Shown here one piece after another: positions 35,860-46,385 of a DNA stretch of 64,000 nt. The notes beneath the pieces were generated by a model that saw only the letters and a program-made list of their open reading frames with translations, did no database searches and was not told the DNA's origin. Both the position numbers and the translations under genes were made by a program. The stretch is from Rhabditophanes sp. KR3021 (Eukaryota > Nematoda > Chromadorea > Rhabditida > Alloionematidae). Each line of letters starts with the position of its first letter. The stretch's first letter is position 1. The stretch spans positions 682,001 through 746,000 of the forward strand of contig CAUJLY010000005.1 of NCBI GenBank assembly GCA_963281155.1. The letters run 5' to 3'.

Positions 35860-36403
35860 ATGGTTGCAATTGACGCACTTGTTATTCCAAATAGAATCCT
35901 CTTCGAGTCATGTTTACAACGGCTACGACTCAATCTTGATGTAAGTTATTTAATAATATGTTTTCAATATTATCTATATAATTTAGGTGTACAAAACTCT
36001 CCGCAAGCTTATGGATATCAACCCGTCCGCGGAGTTGTTAGTTGTTACAAAAGCCATTAAGGTTTTGAATAAATTTGCCAAATCCAAAAAGTCTAACTTT
36101 TGTTACATAGCCAGTTTAATTTTAAAAAAATGGAAGTCACTTGTCGTGAAATTGTGCAAAAATAAAAAAATCAATGGAGTTGCAATGAATATGAAAAGTC
36201 CACAGATCGAATATTTAGATACCTTTCAAATCGCAGACGGCTTCAAAATGAATGTCTTTGCCAAAGGAGCACATTCCGTCTCTTTGAAAGAAGAGCTAAA
36301 TAAATTTGACGACCAAAAACCTTTCCGAATTACAATTACCAAACCAAAAAATGGTGGCAATGTTCCTATGATCATAAGATACAATCCTTCTGTTAAAAGT
36401 TAA
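35860..36403 (+). CDS. Small TFIIS N-terminal (LW) domain protein
   Basis: The exons are 35860-35940 and 35987-36403, with a 46-bp GT-AG phase-0 intron, giving 165 aa. Residues about 15-80 have the helical pattern LRLNLDVYKTLRKLMDI, then LLVVTKAIKVLNKFAKSKK and IASLILKKWKSLV. This is the signature of the TFIIS N-terminal/LW domain of TFIIS, Elongin A and Med26. The C-terminal half (about 95-165) is basic and unrecognised; it lacks the TFIIS central domain and zinc ribbon and the Elongin A BC-box region. It may act as a nuclear protein that binds elongation-factor partners. A TATA box precedes it and AATAAA at 36427-36432 follows. Confidence 0.7.
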
Positions 36404-36697
36404 GCTTTTTATCCATTATGCTGACTAATAAAGTTTAATGTAAATTATTATCACGGAAGTTTCTTTACGCAAATCGTAAAGACTAATAATTCAGATAGAT
36501 ATATTTGAATTTTAGTTATTTATTATCTTAAAATAAAGTCAATTTTAATTTATTGTTAAATATTTTTATACTTATTAACTCAAATTTGATCTACGAACAA
36601 TACGAAGCAATTCAATCCCAAATTTATTAAGTTAAGCTCTATGAAATGTTAATTGAATTATTACATAAACATGAAATATAAACCATTAAGGAATTGG

Positions 36698-36831
36698 TTA
36701 ACCTGAAGTTTTTTGTCCTTCTTCAAATAATTGTTGAGCAATTATCTTGGATTCATGCCCAATAGCTTCTTCCTCAAGTACCAATTTGCGTGCTTTATAA
36801 ATCATTTTCTTTATTTTTTGTCTTTCCCTAA
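36698..36831 (-). other. Out-of-frame C-terminal extension of the pseudokinase
   Basis: Directly after the stop of the pseudokinase, the neighbouring frame reads VRERQKIKKMIYKARKLVLE and continues through EEAIGHESKIIAQQLFEE to a stop at 36698-36700. It is charged, helical and protein-like. No plausible intron joins the frames; a one-base change would. Confidence 0.5.
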
Positions 36832-38234
36832 CACTTTAGACAATTTCCTTGTTCATCCGCAAGGACTTTAGCAAGATCAAAACCTAAGCATTCCACAAAC
36901 AAATCACCAATCTTATTTTGTCTTTCCACTTTAGCTTTAACATCAACAGGAACAATATTTTTTTCAAAATCATTAAGCAAGTTCAAGTTTGTCATTTCAT
37001 ATTCCTGTTTCTTCTGATTGTATTGGATAGCTCTGACATAGTTCAGTATAAGAAAAATGTCCACTCTCTCTTCAGTTGGTTTGAAAATACCGCCAGCAAT
37101 TAAAGTATACAACATTTTTGGCATGCCTTTGTCATCACCAAAAGGGCCATAATTTTCAAACATTCCTATCAAACAAAAATCATTTGAATATTGCAGTACG
37201 GGATGTATGTCCTCGAAATAATACGCCTGTTCAGCTCCGAAGTAGACACCATATATGATTATCCCTAAGGCCCATACGTCAGCTTCTTGGGTGAATATCT
37301 TATCGGCCCACAGAAACTCAGGTGGCTTGAAATGCAAGTAGACAAGTTCTTTAAGTTCAATTTTGGGTTTTAATTTGCATAAAACAGGGAAGAAGCCTAA
37401 AAGACGCAAAAATTATTGAAGTAACGAATTTTAACCATGAATTAACCTACCTACATCAACTAGTTGGTAAATGCCATTTGGAAAGAGAATAATGTTGTTT
37501 AAGGTTAAATTTCCATGAGTAAGTCCTTGAGAATGAAGACACGCAAGTCCTTCGCATACTTGTTCAATCATAGACAATACTGAACCAAGGCTTTTAGCAA
37601 ACAAATTGTGTTTATCCAGCACCAATTCTGTTAGCATCCGCCCACCTTTATAAGACTTGTACACAAAAAATAATCTTTCTTCAACATCCTTAAAGTTGAT
37701 TTGGGGAAGAAAATGAGTGTTGAGGAATATAATTGGGCCAGAATGTAGATTTCTGTGCTTCAATAGTCTTAAAGCCTCGATGTAGTCATTGAATTGAACA
37801 GAGGAATAGAAGATACTCTTGGAAAGCTTTGAAGTTTCTATTTGTCGCAAAACACCGTCATATGACGCTTGCTTGCCTTCCATCTTGCCGTTAAACGTTT
37901 TAATAACAACATCACAATCTTTCAATGTGTAAACGTGCTTCCCATCAATCATTTTTCTACGTCTGTTTTTGATGTTTCCGATAAAGTACTCAGTAGATAT
38001 GTTGTCAGTGTGGAAGTCCGTCTGTCTGCCAAACAATTTGAAAAAATACAGAAAGATATATGTGACTCTGTAACATAGTTTCTCCCAAATTTTCGCAGGT
38101 ACAAATTTGGGACGGTAACTTCTTTTTTCACCCAGGAAGATCAATTCTTTTGGCTGTACTTCTTTGTCACTCTCCTCATAAAATTGGGTTTTATTTGGTG
38201 ACTGGTCTTGATTTGTCATCATTGGAGAGAGCAT
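36828..38234 (-). CDS. Predicted pseudokinase (protein kinase-like fold)
   Basis: The exons are 38234-37451 and 37396-36828 (54-bp intron, phase 1), giving 450 aa. Kinase landmarks are VVIKTF (VAIK-like Lys, about residue 112), EALRLLKHRNL, the hinge VYKSYKGG, LACLHSQGLTHGNLTLNN in place of HRDxxxxN, LVDVGFF across the splice in place of DFG, the APE-like PPEF and ADVWALGIIIYG. The catalytic Asp of HRD is replaced by Asn (HGN) and DFG reads DVG, so catalysis is doubtful. A hydrophobic segment (YIFLYFFKLFG) lies N-terminal. After the stop at 36828, the same strand stays open in the +1 frame to 36698 (RERQKIKKMIYKARKL...EEGQKTSG), so the annotated C-terminus may be a frameshift product. Confidence 0.8.
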
Positions 38235-38500
38235 TGAAAGTGGTAAAGGAAATGGTAGTGAAAATGTTCAAAAAGTGTCTATAGATGCAAATTGAGACAC
38301 TATAAATTTGAATATAATTGATTTAATTGTAACGTGTACTAAAAAATTTGATTGCTGTAAAACAATCCACGACTAGTTTATTTCACCAAATGACGCACAC
38401 ACAAATATGAAGGTTTGAAAATGCCTCCGAAATTTGAATTTGCGATCAAAATGCATTGTTAAATTATCCTTTTATAATCAAATTTGGAGGCCAATAAAAG

Positions 38501-38507
38501 TATATAA
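38501..38507 (+). promoter_or_regulatory. TATA box of the MSP gene, with upstream CCAAT
   Basis: TATATAA lies 62 bp before the ATG at 38569, with GGCCAATAAAAG immediately upstream (CCAAT at 38490-38495). A transcription start about 30 bp downstream would exclude the in-frame ATG at 38524. Confidence 0.55.
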
Positions 38508-38568
38508 ACAAGCACTTTTGAAGATGAATTCGTATACCCTTTGGTTCCCAATCCGTCTACACATCAAC

Positions 38569-38949
38569 ATGGCCACCGTCCCTCCAGGAGATATCGCTAC
38601 TGCCCCAGCCGCCAAGATCGTCTTCAACGCTCCTTACGATGACAAGCACACCTACCACATCAAGATCACCAACTCTGGCGGAAGAAGAATCGGATGGGCC
38701 ATCAAGACCACCAACATGAAGAGACTCGCCGTCGACCCACCATGCGGAGTTCTCGACCCAAAGGAAGGTTGCCTGATGGCCGTCTCCTGCGACACCTTCG
38801 TCTACGGACAAGAAGACACCAACAACGACCGCATCACCATCGAATGGACCAACACCCCAGACGGTGCCGCTAAGACCTTCAGACGTGAATGGTTCCAAGG
38901 AGACGGCATGGTCCGTAGAAAGAACCTCCCAATTGAGTACAATCCATAA
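38569..38949 (+). CDS. Major sperm protein (MSP)
   Basis: The product is 126 aa, intronless, beginning [20 protein letters not shown] and ending [11 protein letters not shown]. Nearly the whole sequence matches the highly conserved nematode MSP, including [60 protein letters not shown] and [15 protein letters not shown] polymerises into the filament network that drives amoeboid sperm and is also a secreted maturation signal. Caenorhabditis MSP is 127 aa. I chose the ATG at 38569 over the in-frame ATG at 38524 because of family length and TATA position. The gene is strikingly richer in G/C at third positions (GCC, ATC, AAG, GAC) than its AT-rich neighbours, as expected for very high male-germline expression. 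AATAAA lies at 39008-39013. Confidence 0.98.
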   Translation: MATVPPGDIATAPAAKIVFNAPYDDKHTYHIKITNSGGRRIGWAIKTTNMKRLAVDPPCGVLDPKEGCLMAVSCDTFVYGQEDTNNDRITIEWTNTPDGAAKTFRREWFQGDGMVRRKNLPIEYNP

Positions 38950-39548
38950 ATTTGGGGGATTGGAATATTGGTAGTACTATTTTTGATGTTGCGTAGAATG
39001 TCTATTAAATAAATAAAAAGTATTATTGTTCTCTGTGTTTGTTTACTTACAATATCTTATGTTTTATTCGGCATTTTTAATTTAAACATATGGTAAATTC
39101 AAGATTTCCACATTCTATTCAATTCTTTAATTGCCTCTCAAACAAAAAAGCTTAATCAAATTTTTGAAACATATTTCTATTTACATACACCTGCTTTTCT
39201 TGGCACTATGCATTAATAATATCGAGTACTCATCTAGTCATTTGTGAAGATAGACCATCTAGAAATAATAAGTATACAGGTTCTTTTTGCAACACCCAGC
39301 GCATCAATTGCCCTCTTGCTTCGGTATGACCTCATCCCTGAGACAAAACAAATCTCGTCGCTCCAAACACAGTGTTCATAAATTGATGGCAAAAGAAGAC
39401 CAGGATCTAATTGAATAAAAGTTTTTTAAATGCAATAAGCACATATTATTGTAAATGATCATATTTTTTTGTTAAAGTAGAGCATTTTTATAGAGGTTTG
39501 TGGAATAATATTAAAAATAGCTGCATATAGAAGTTTTATTTATAACAA
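38950..39548. other. Spacer 3' of MSP
   Basis: It contains the MSP 3' UTR and poly(A) signal, and the 3' flank of the convergent minus-strand exon cluster. Nothing else is supported. Confidence 0.4.
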
Positions 39549-39912
39549 TTAGATAATTAAAAAGGCAGATTCGATTAGTATATTGGTAAAATTTTGGTTT
39601 CCCTGAAGCTGCAGTTTCCCGTTTTCTAGTCCCAGTATCTCATCTTTTGTGTTGAGTTTAGGTTGTTGTTCTAATAAATAAGCAGACTCTAAAATGATGA
39701 AATATTAATTTACAAAAATTGTCAAATTACCTGTCAATGTTGGATTCACATCGTCGTTACCCAATATTATACAGAAATGCTGTATTTACCGCATTTTCTT
39801 TACCACTTCCATTCATATATAGACAACATTGTGTCTGTTTTCCGTTAGCTGTTCCCTAATTTAGTCCAACTCTAAAATAATTAATTGCAAATTAAAACAA
39901 TGTTAAATTACC
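39549..39912 (-). pseudogene. Short-exon minus-strand gene or pseudogene not covered by long open frames
   Basis: The last exon (39688-39549) encodes 45 codons (ESAYLLEQQPKLNTKDEILG... to TNILIESAFLII) and a stop. A 42-bp intron with GTAATT and ATTTTAG ends (39689-39730) joins it in phase to LGNDDVNPTLT. The preceding exon (start 39870 or 39854) contains GKQTQCCLYMNGSGKENAVN, which is one base out of frame with LGNDDVNP. Before that comes another nematode-style intron with GTAATTTAAC and ATTTTAG ends (39871-39911), then a hydrophobic stretch RVNFLYVIWVFLLDAGIQ. The family is unknown. The frame slip suggests a recent pseudogene, although an unrecognised splice could rescue it. Confidence 0.5.
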
Positions 39913-40553
39913 TTTGAATGCCAGCGTCAAGAAGGAAAACCCATATCACATACAAGAAATTGACTCTCAATAAAAATAAGAAGGCAAGAAGCCGTTTAGG
40001 ACATTATCAATCAAGATACATAATAAACTTATCAGAAACACTCATTTCCAGAAGAATTGTTTTCATCAAAATATCAAACAAAAAACCACTTTGGCATACT
40101 TTCCCTTCCAAATACCGTATTTTTCTTCTCAAAACCCAACTCTACCACTACATCCCCAAAAAACATAAAACTTAATAAGAAAACAAAGTTTAACATTTTA
40201 TTCTTTGAATCCAATAAAATAACCCCACTCCAAAGAAACAAAATAAGATTTAAATAATTTTTCTTGAATAGCCATTTGAACCTGATGTAGTTGACTATTG
40301 CATAATCTTTTATAGTGGCGGTGATTATTTGTTACATGTTTGATCAGATTAGTTTGTCCAGGACCTCGTACAATTAAGGTGGAATTCTGAATTTGTTAAC
40401 GGAACATAACCAATTAAAGAAGCTTAAATTTAATAAGTTTCGAAATAAACAACAATTTGATCATCTCGCAAGAATTCAAAAAAATAAATAAATTCCATAA
40501 ATGTCAGTATTGGTTTATCCAAATATTACGGATATGTATTTTCTTTTACATTT
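39913..40553. other. Spacer with possible 5' exons of the minus-strand cluster
   Basis: The minus strand next to 39912 is hydrophobic and open for about 28 codons but has no ATG. The remaining sequence is AT-rich, with low-complexity plus-strand frames at 39918-40257 that I do not accept as genes. Confidence 0.35.
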
Positions 40554-41457
40554 CTAAATATCAGCTCGTTGACTCCATCTTAAATACAAATACCAATCTG
40601 AATAGCTATGGAAGTGTATGCAAGTAATTCTATTCGTAAGACAACAACGCTTCACTACTAATCGTTCAAATTGTTCTTGTGGTTTAGCACAATCGCAGTC
40701 ATAATTACTTTCCTCAGTGTTAAAAGATGCACTATAGTCCTCGTTTGATATATTCATAAATGGAAAACATTGCTTGTTCTCTGCAATTTCATTTGATCCA
40801 CATTTAAATATAAGTAAACGGAGACTTTTGGGCAGTTCGAATTTAGTCTTACCAATACAATCAAAATGAAGTATTGTTAGATATTCAAACATTTTGAAGT
40901 AATTAGTATCATACTGTGAAAGATTTGACCACACATTTTCAATTCTTTCAAATTCGGATAAAGATAATTAAGTTTCTGTTGTTTCGAATCATCAAACGGT
41001 GCAACTATTTTTAAAATCGTCAGCGAGTATACAAATTGATGTATTACACAAAGTTGAACGTTTCATGTAAGTCATCATTTACATTGTGTGATGCTTTTTT
41101 GACATCATTAATATCCATTTTAGTATACTAAGGCCTACTATAATATTGCAACAATGGATAGAAAATAATTTTCTTAAGGTTATATGCTTTGTTTAAAAAC
41201 AGTTGAATTAAATTTATAAACTCCTTAGTGTCGTTTCAAGGAATTTTGTCAAGTTTATCAATATGAGCAAAATGTATATGAACTATAAATAGATCATAAA
41301 AATATTCATTCGGCAAACTTTCAATAATCACCTTTAGTTTAATATTATTGTTAAAAGGTATTCTGCCTTTGGATTGCAGAATTTCAAGAATTGTATAATG
41401 ACATGTAATATCACAATAAAAATACATATATCTGTTCCCGCATTCTACTGAAAACAA
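40554..41457 (-). pseudogene. Broken paralogue of the orphan gene at 273-1994
   Basis: Three blocks match the intact 573-aa protein in order. SLPNEYFYDLFIVHIHF (about 41300) matches LPDEYFSELFLFNLSL near its residue 95. VAPFDDSKQQKLNYLYPNLK with ELKM (about 40940-41010) matches MLPFDDSKEQLIPQLFPNLK with ELKL. YLTILHFDCIGK...VVKRCC...DWYLYLRWSQR (40554-40900) matches the C-terminus. The central two thirds is missing, the second and third blocks are in different frames, and the N-terminus is absent. It is therefore a decayed duplicate lying about 39 kb from the intact copy, on the same strand. Confidence 0.8.
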
Positions 41458-41592
41458 TTAAAAAGCCAAATATTCTTTGTTTTCAACTAATACAGCTTCC
41501 ACACTAACATAATAAAAACAAATTAAGAAAACTGTAAAGTCTTCGCTGATAATATTTAATACACCTTATATCAAAAACAAATCATTTTGATA

Positions 41593-44500
41593 ATGTTAAA
41601 AATATTGTGTTTTGTATGCTTGATATTCTCAACCAAATTCGAAGATGAGACTGTCTATCGGTTCTTAAGACAAGTTGATGGAATCAAAAATAGAACAGAT
41701 GTTAATGTTTGTAGCGTTACTTTACCTGTCGATATGAGTCAATCTATTAAGGCGCCACGGAAACCTATTGCTTCACTGACGGAGCCAGTTAATGTAAGTA
41801 AGTATTTGAATGTAAAGTCATTTAAATTTAGTTGACTGTTGTCTTTGTTGGGGCTTACTCTCAAACAGTCAACATATTGCCTTATGCTTACAGAATGATC
41901 TTGACAAATATGACTAAATTTCCTCCAATAAATTTTAATTTTGTTGGGTTGATTGGCTGTAGTGGAATATCTTCTGTCAATGAAATTGAACGCCAGTTTT
42001 ATACTCAGTCTATGGATGCTTTGATTGGGCCCAGTTGTGATCAAGATACTGATGCCGTCAGTCAATTGGCTGGTCTGTTAAACGTTCCCGTTTTTACGTA
42101 TGGTTCTTCTGCAATTCAACTTCTTGGGAAAACGGATTTGTACAGAACTTTGGTCAGTTTAACCTCATCATCAGCTACTTCCATTACACTGAGCACCTTG
42201 GCTTTTCTAAGCAATCTCAATTTTACAAGAGTATCTGTTATCTATGCAGAAGATGATCCAAACGTCATGACTAGAGTCAAATTTTTGATTGAAATCCTAA
42301 ACTCCGTTCAAATGGATCAACTCAAAATAAATTTAAGTCAAAATTTTACTAGTGATGCTATTACTCGTTCAGGCAAATTAAATGACATTAAGGGACATTC
42401 CAGATTAATTATTTGTCTTATGGGATTAGACATATCCTATTGTTCATCAGTTATGCAGGTCCTTCATGATTTGGGGTATGTGAGTCCGGACTACCTAGTC
42501 CTCTTACCGTGGATTCTTCACACAAGTGCATCCGAGACTTACCCTTGGATAACAAAGAAAAATGACATCGACAAAGACACTTGGCTGTTGTACCAGAATC
42601 ACATCGTCATCGACAACGACATGTTCGACTCTCCCATTTCCGACACTTTCCTAGCCAGTTTACCCACAACTCAATGGCTGACTGGCGACATCACCTCAAC
42701 CACAACTCATCTCATCTCAAGAATCTACGACTGCATGAAAGCTTACATGGAATCAATAGCCCTAGCTTATAATGTTTCCGACCCAAATGCTGTTTATAAT
42801 GGAACAGCACTCAAACAGCAACTACTAAACTTTTATTTTGATGGCGCCACTGGACCAGTCGAATTTGATATCAGAGCTGCCAGATCACCCTACTACATTT
42901 ATTACATGATCACAGATAATCCAGTCGGAAATCAAGACATAGAGGGTGGATTTAACAAGCCTCGTCTAAATAATATTTGCACAAATTTTACTGACGATCA
43001 AGTAAATTATATCAAATGCTTCAATTTAACAATTTCCATATCAAATCAAACGTTATGGGACCAACTAAAAAGACGTGGTTTAGATCCAGTTTGTGGGTAC
43101 GATAATACCAAATGCGCTGATGACATCTCTCTTTTCTTGTTTATCGGAATACCTTCAATAATAATGACTACTCTGATAATATTAATGTTAATTTACTTTT
43201 GGTGTTATTCCAAAAACAAAAATATCAGTTGGCATATTCCGTATGAAGACATTGTCTTTAATGAAGACTCGGAACAATCAACTAACTTCACCGCAAGCAG
43301 ACACTCATACATGTCAGATGGTTCTCAAACCCACTTTTCTGAACCACACTCAAAAGTCCACATACAACAGTGCAAATTTCAACAATATGAATGTCAATAC
43401 AAAAGTTTCAAGCAATTAAAAAACATCACATTCGACAAGACAGAATTAAAGTTGCTGTCGAATGTTTCGAAAATAAGTAATGTCAATTTAAATGTCTTCA
43501 TAGGTGTTGCTTTTAACCATAATGCAAATTACTTCATAACGCTTTGGTCGCTTTGCTCAAGAGGTAGTTTGTATGAGTATTTACATAACAGTAACATGAG
43601 GATGGACTTGAATTTCAAGGCAGCTTTTATATTTGATATTTTGAATGGGTTGCAGTATATTCATGATGGAAGTTTGGCTTTTCACGGCAATTTGTCTTGT
43701 TATTGTTGTCATATTACGTCGAATTGGATTTTGCAGATTAGTGATTTTGGGATAATTGAGATCGAGGACACTTTTTTGCTGACTAACCAAATTGCTCACG
43801 AAGTCCAAGATCAAACCGAACAAGACAAACCTCCCGAAACCACTAAAGATAAGAAGAAAAAGATCCAAAATATTGAGAAAGATGTGTCTATTAAAATTGA
43901 CAAAAACAACAACATGGCTTTTAATGAAAGTGACGAGGCCTTATACAAAGCCCCTGAACTTCTCAAAAAACCAATCTTCCCACACCTTCGTCTTGACAAC
44001 CAAGACATCTCTGACATTCCCAACTTAAAAACAAACATGCAACTAGCAGATGCCTACTCTGCAGGCATCATCTTCTTCGAAATCTTATACAGGACAAAAG
44101 TATTTGAGGGGGACCGTGATGACTTGAAAGGTCTGGTTGATGTTTTGTCTGGGAAATATTATAAACAAACAAAGACCCCTCAGATACCTTATATCGAAGG
44201 AAATGGAAAGGAAAACCACCCGGCTGTTGTTTCTATTTTGCAGCAATGTTTTGACAAGGATCCCAGTATGAGACCGTCCATTAAGAAGATTAAAAAGATA
44301 TTTCATAGTGTTTTGAAAATGAAGGGAAATTTGGTGGATTCAGTGATAGCGATGATGGATAAATATGCCAATGATCTGGAAAAAACTGTCAAGGAACGGA
44401 CTAAGATGTTGGAGGATGTCCAATTAAGAGTCGACAAACTGCTCTCCCACATGTTACCCAAAGAAATTGCGGAGTCCTTAAAGATGGGACAAACAGTGGA

Positions 44501-45187
44501 ACCTCGTGTATTCAGAAGTGCAACTGTCCTCTTCTGCGACATATGTTCATTCAATTTGATTTGCACAGAATCCAATCCCATCCAAATAGTCGCTTTCTTG
44601 AACACCTTATTTACAGCATACGATCAAATATTAGCCAAATTTGATGCTTACAAAGTTGAAACGCAGGAAGATTGCATGCTCGTCGTGTCAGGTACAACAC
44701 AACTACTTTTGAAGAGTAATAATGAGGTCTTGTTTCAGGTGTTCCTAAAGAAAATGGAACCAACAATGTTTCGATCATTGCTTCGATTGCACTAGCTATG
44801 CGTAACTTCCTTTTTTCTTATACGCTTTTGCATATGCCAAAGCATACTTTGGAAGGAAGGTGGGGCATTAATTCGGGTAGCGTTGCAGCAGGAATCATCG
44901 GCTTGAAGTCGCCACGTTATTGCTTGTTTGGAGACACAGTTAACATGTCCTCGAGAATGGAAAGCACCTCCAAAGCCGGCAAAATTCAGATGACTATTGA
45001 GTCTAGGAATTTATTGAAATCACGAAAAGACTCTTTCATAACTAAAAAAAGAGGAACTGTTTCAGTGAAGGGAAAAGGAGACTGGTCAACGTATTGGCTG
45101 ATTAGTTCTACATCAAATGACAAACCATCGACAGAGGATGATCACAACGATGAGTCTGATAAAGCAATGTCTGATGATGAAATATAA
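41593..45187 (+). CDS. Receptor-type guanylyl cyclase (gcy family)
   Basis: The exons are 41593-41793, 41832-44691 and 44739-45187 (introns 38 and 47 bp), giving 1169 aa. It has a signal peptide ([15 protein letters not shown]), an ANF-receptor-type ligand-binding ectodomain (about 68-430), a transmembrane helix near 500-525 ([20 protein letters not shown]), and a kinase homology domain with HGNLS (about 684), ISDFG and a Lys-rich insert ([13 protein letters not shown]). A coiled-coil linker ([14 protein letters not shown]) precedes the class III cyclase domain (about 955-1135). Metal-binding Asp970 (FCDICSF) and Asp1014 are kept, as are [10 protein letters not shown] and SRMES, but the usual KVETIGD reads KVETQED. 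The product is probably cGMP in sensory neurons; altered activity is possible. The second splice restores [10 protein letters not shown]. Confidence 0.93.
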
Positions 45188-45564
45188 GTCTGCACACAAT
45201 CTTTGCATTTGATCCAACATAAATTTACACATGCCCTGAATATAAATTAATATGTAATGATAAACAGATAACTTTAAAAGTATCTTGCTAGACTACTAAT
45301 AATGATTTACACACTTTACAAAAGTGAATAACAAACTTTTTATTAGAAATAAAAGTTGAACAATTAACATAACAAAAACCACACAATAACTCCATCTAAT
45401 TAAGCCAAAAAAGATTTGATAGAACAGGTTGACACTCCCCAATACCCAATAAGTTGAGTTAAGAATGAATTGAAGCCATCAATAAATAATAATTGGAGTT
45501 GAGTGGTGACGACACGATTCGGCAAATTAGACAAAGATTGACAGATTCCCATAGAAGCAGCAAC
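45188..45564. other. Convergent 3' region between the cyclase and rpl-39
   Basis: No gene seen. It presumably contains both 3' UTRs. Confidence 0.4.
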
Positions 45565-45720
45565 TTAGAGATGCAACTTGGTTCTTCTCCAGTGTCTGCG
45601 CTTGGCGTTGTAACGGATCTTGTTGTCGGTCTTCATGCGGAACCATTGTGGAAGGGCACGGTTTTGCTTTTGGGCCTTGGCGAGCTTGCGCTTAACAATG
45701 AAAGTCTTGTGAGCAGACAT
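45565..45720 (-). CDS. rpl-39: 60S ribosomal protein eL39
   Basis: The gene encodes 51 aa starting [20 protein letters not shown] and continuing [17 protein letters not shown] to [11 protein letters not shown]. This is the exact length and pattern of eukaryotic eL39, a very basic protein near the exit of the peptide tunnel. Codons are GC-richer at third positions (AAG, CGC, AAC) than in neighbours, as expected for high expression. The sequence just 5' of the ATG (TTTATTATAG then GTTAAGT) looks like a splice acceptor, suggesting a 5' UTR intron or trans-splice site. The plus-strand frame overlapping it is a shadow. Confidence 0.97.
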   Translation of the reverse strand: MSAHKTFIVKRKLAKAQKQNRALPQWFRMKTDNKIRYNAKRRHWRRTKLHL

Positions 45721-46385
45721 ACTTAACCTATAATAAAGAGAAGTTTTAATAATTCAACACAATTACCACCAATACATTCCATTTACTTCAAATTCAAATA
45801 ATACACGCAAATTTAAACAATACACCCAACGATGATGATTACGTCTTGGAAATGGGCAAAAGATACATTTAAAAGTTTCATAATAATAAATAAAAATATT
45901 TTACAACCATATCTCGGCAAAAAATGATTCCTTAATCACTAAAATAGACAAAAATAACTCCGCCAAAATCGAATTTAAAAATATATGGGTTTACAAGTTA
46001 GTTGACAAGCGTTGCAAGAGAAGTCGTTGGGGAGGCGTCTCTTCGAGGGCAATGGTTTGGGTAGTAACCCCAAATTATACACATACATAATACAAATATA
46101 CGTATGTGAGCTAGCCTGATAAAGGTGCTTCTTCGTAATATGATCCTTTGTGAAGAATAAAAGTGTAGTCCATACCTATAAGCAAATCAATTTATTAAAT
46201 TTTTTAGAACAACCATACATAGTATTTATTTAAATTTAAGCATGCTATTTTGTGGTCATCAGCAAATATCAAAAAGCATTTAATGGCTTCTATGTAAATC
46301 GAACCCGAACCACAATATTTGATTATTCAGAATAAATAATAATAGATTTTTTTAAATCTTATCTACATATCATTTATTTTAAACA
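45721..46385. other. Divergent promoter region of rpl-39 and the acid phosphatase
   Basis: About 665 bp between two outward-facing genes. It contains TACACATACATAATACAAAT-type AT-rich sequence and a more GC-rich patch near 46010-46060. No gene seen. Confidence 0.45.

Noticed and set aside
39566..39640. tRNA-like sequence on the plus strand (GATTAGTATATTGGTAAA ... TTTTCTAGTCCC)
   Set aside because: It resembles A-box and B-box motifs, but the cloverleaf stems do not pair and the stretch lies inside a minus-strand coding exon.
43581..44605. Minus-strand frames inside the guanylyl cyclase gene
   Set aside because: Shadows of the plus-strand coding sequence, which has clear domain motifs.
45493..45726. 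Plus-strand frame over rpl-39
   Set aside because: Antisense shadow; the minus strand encodes the canonical 51-aa eL39.
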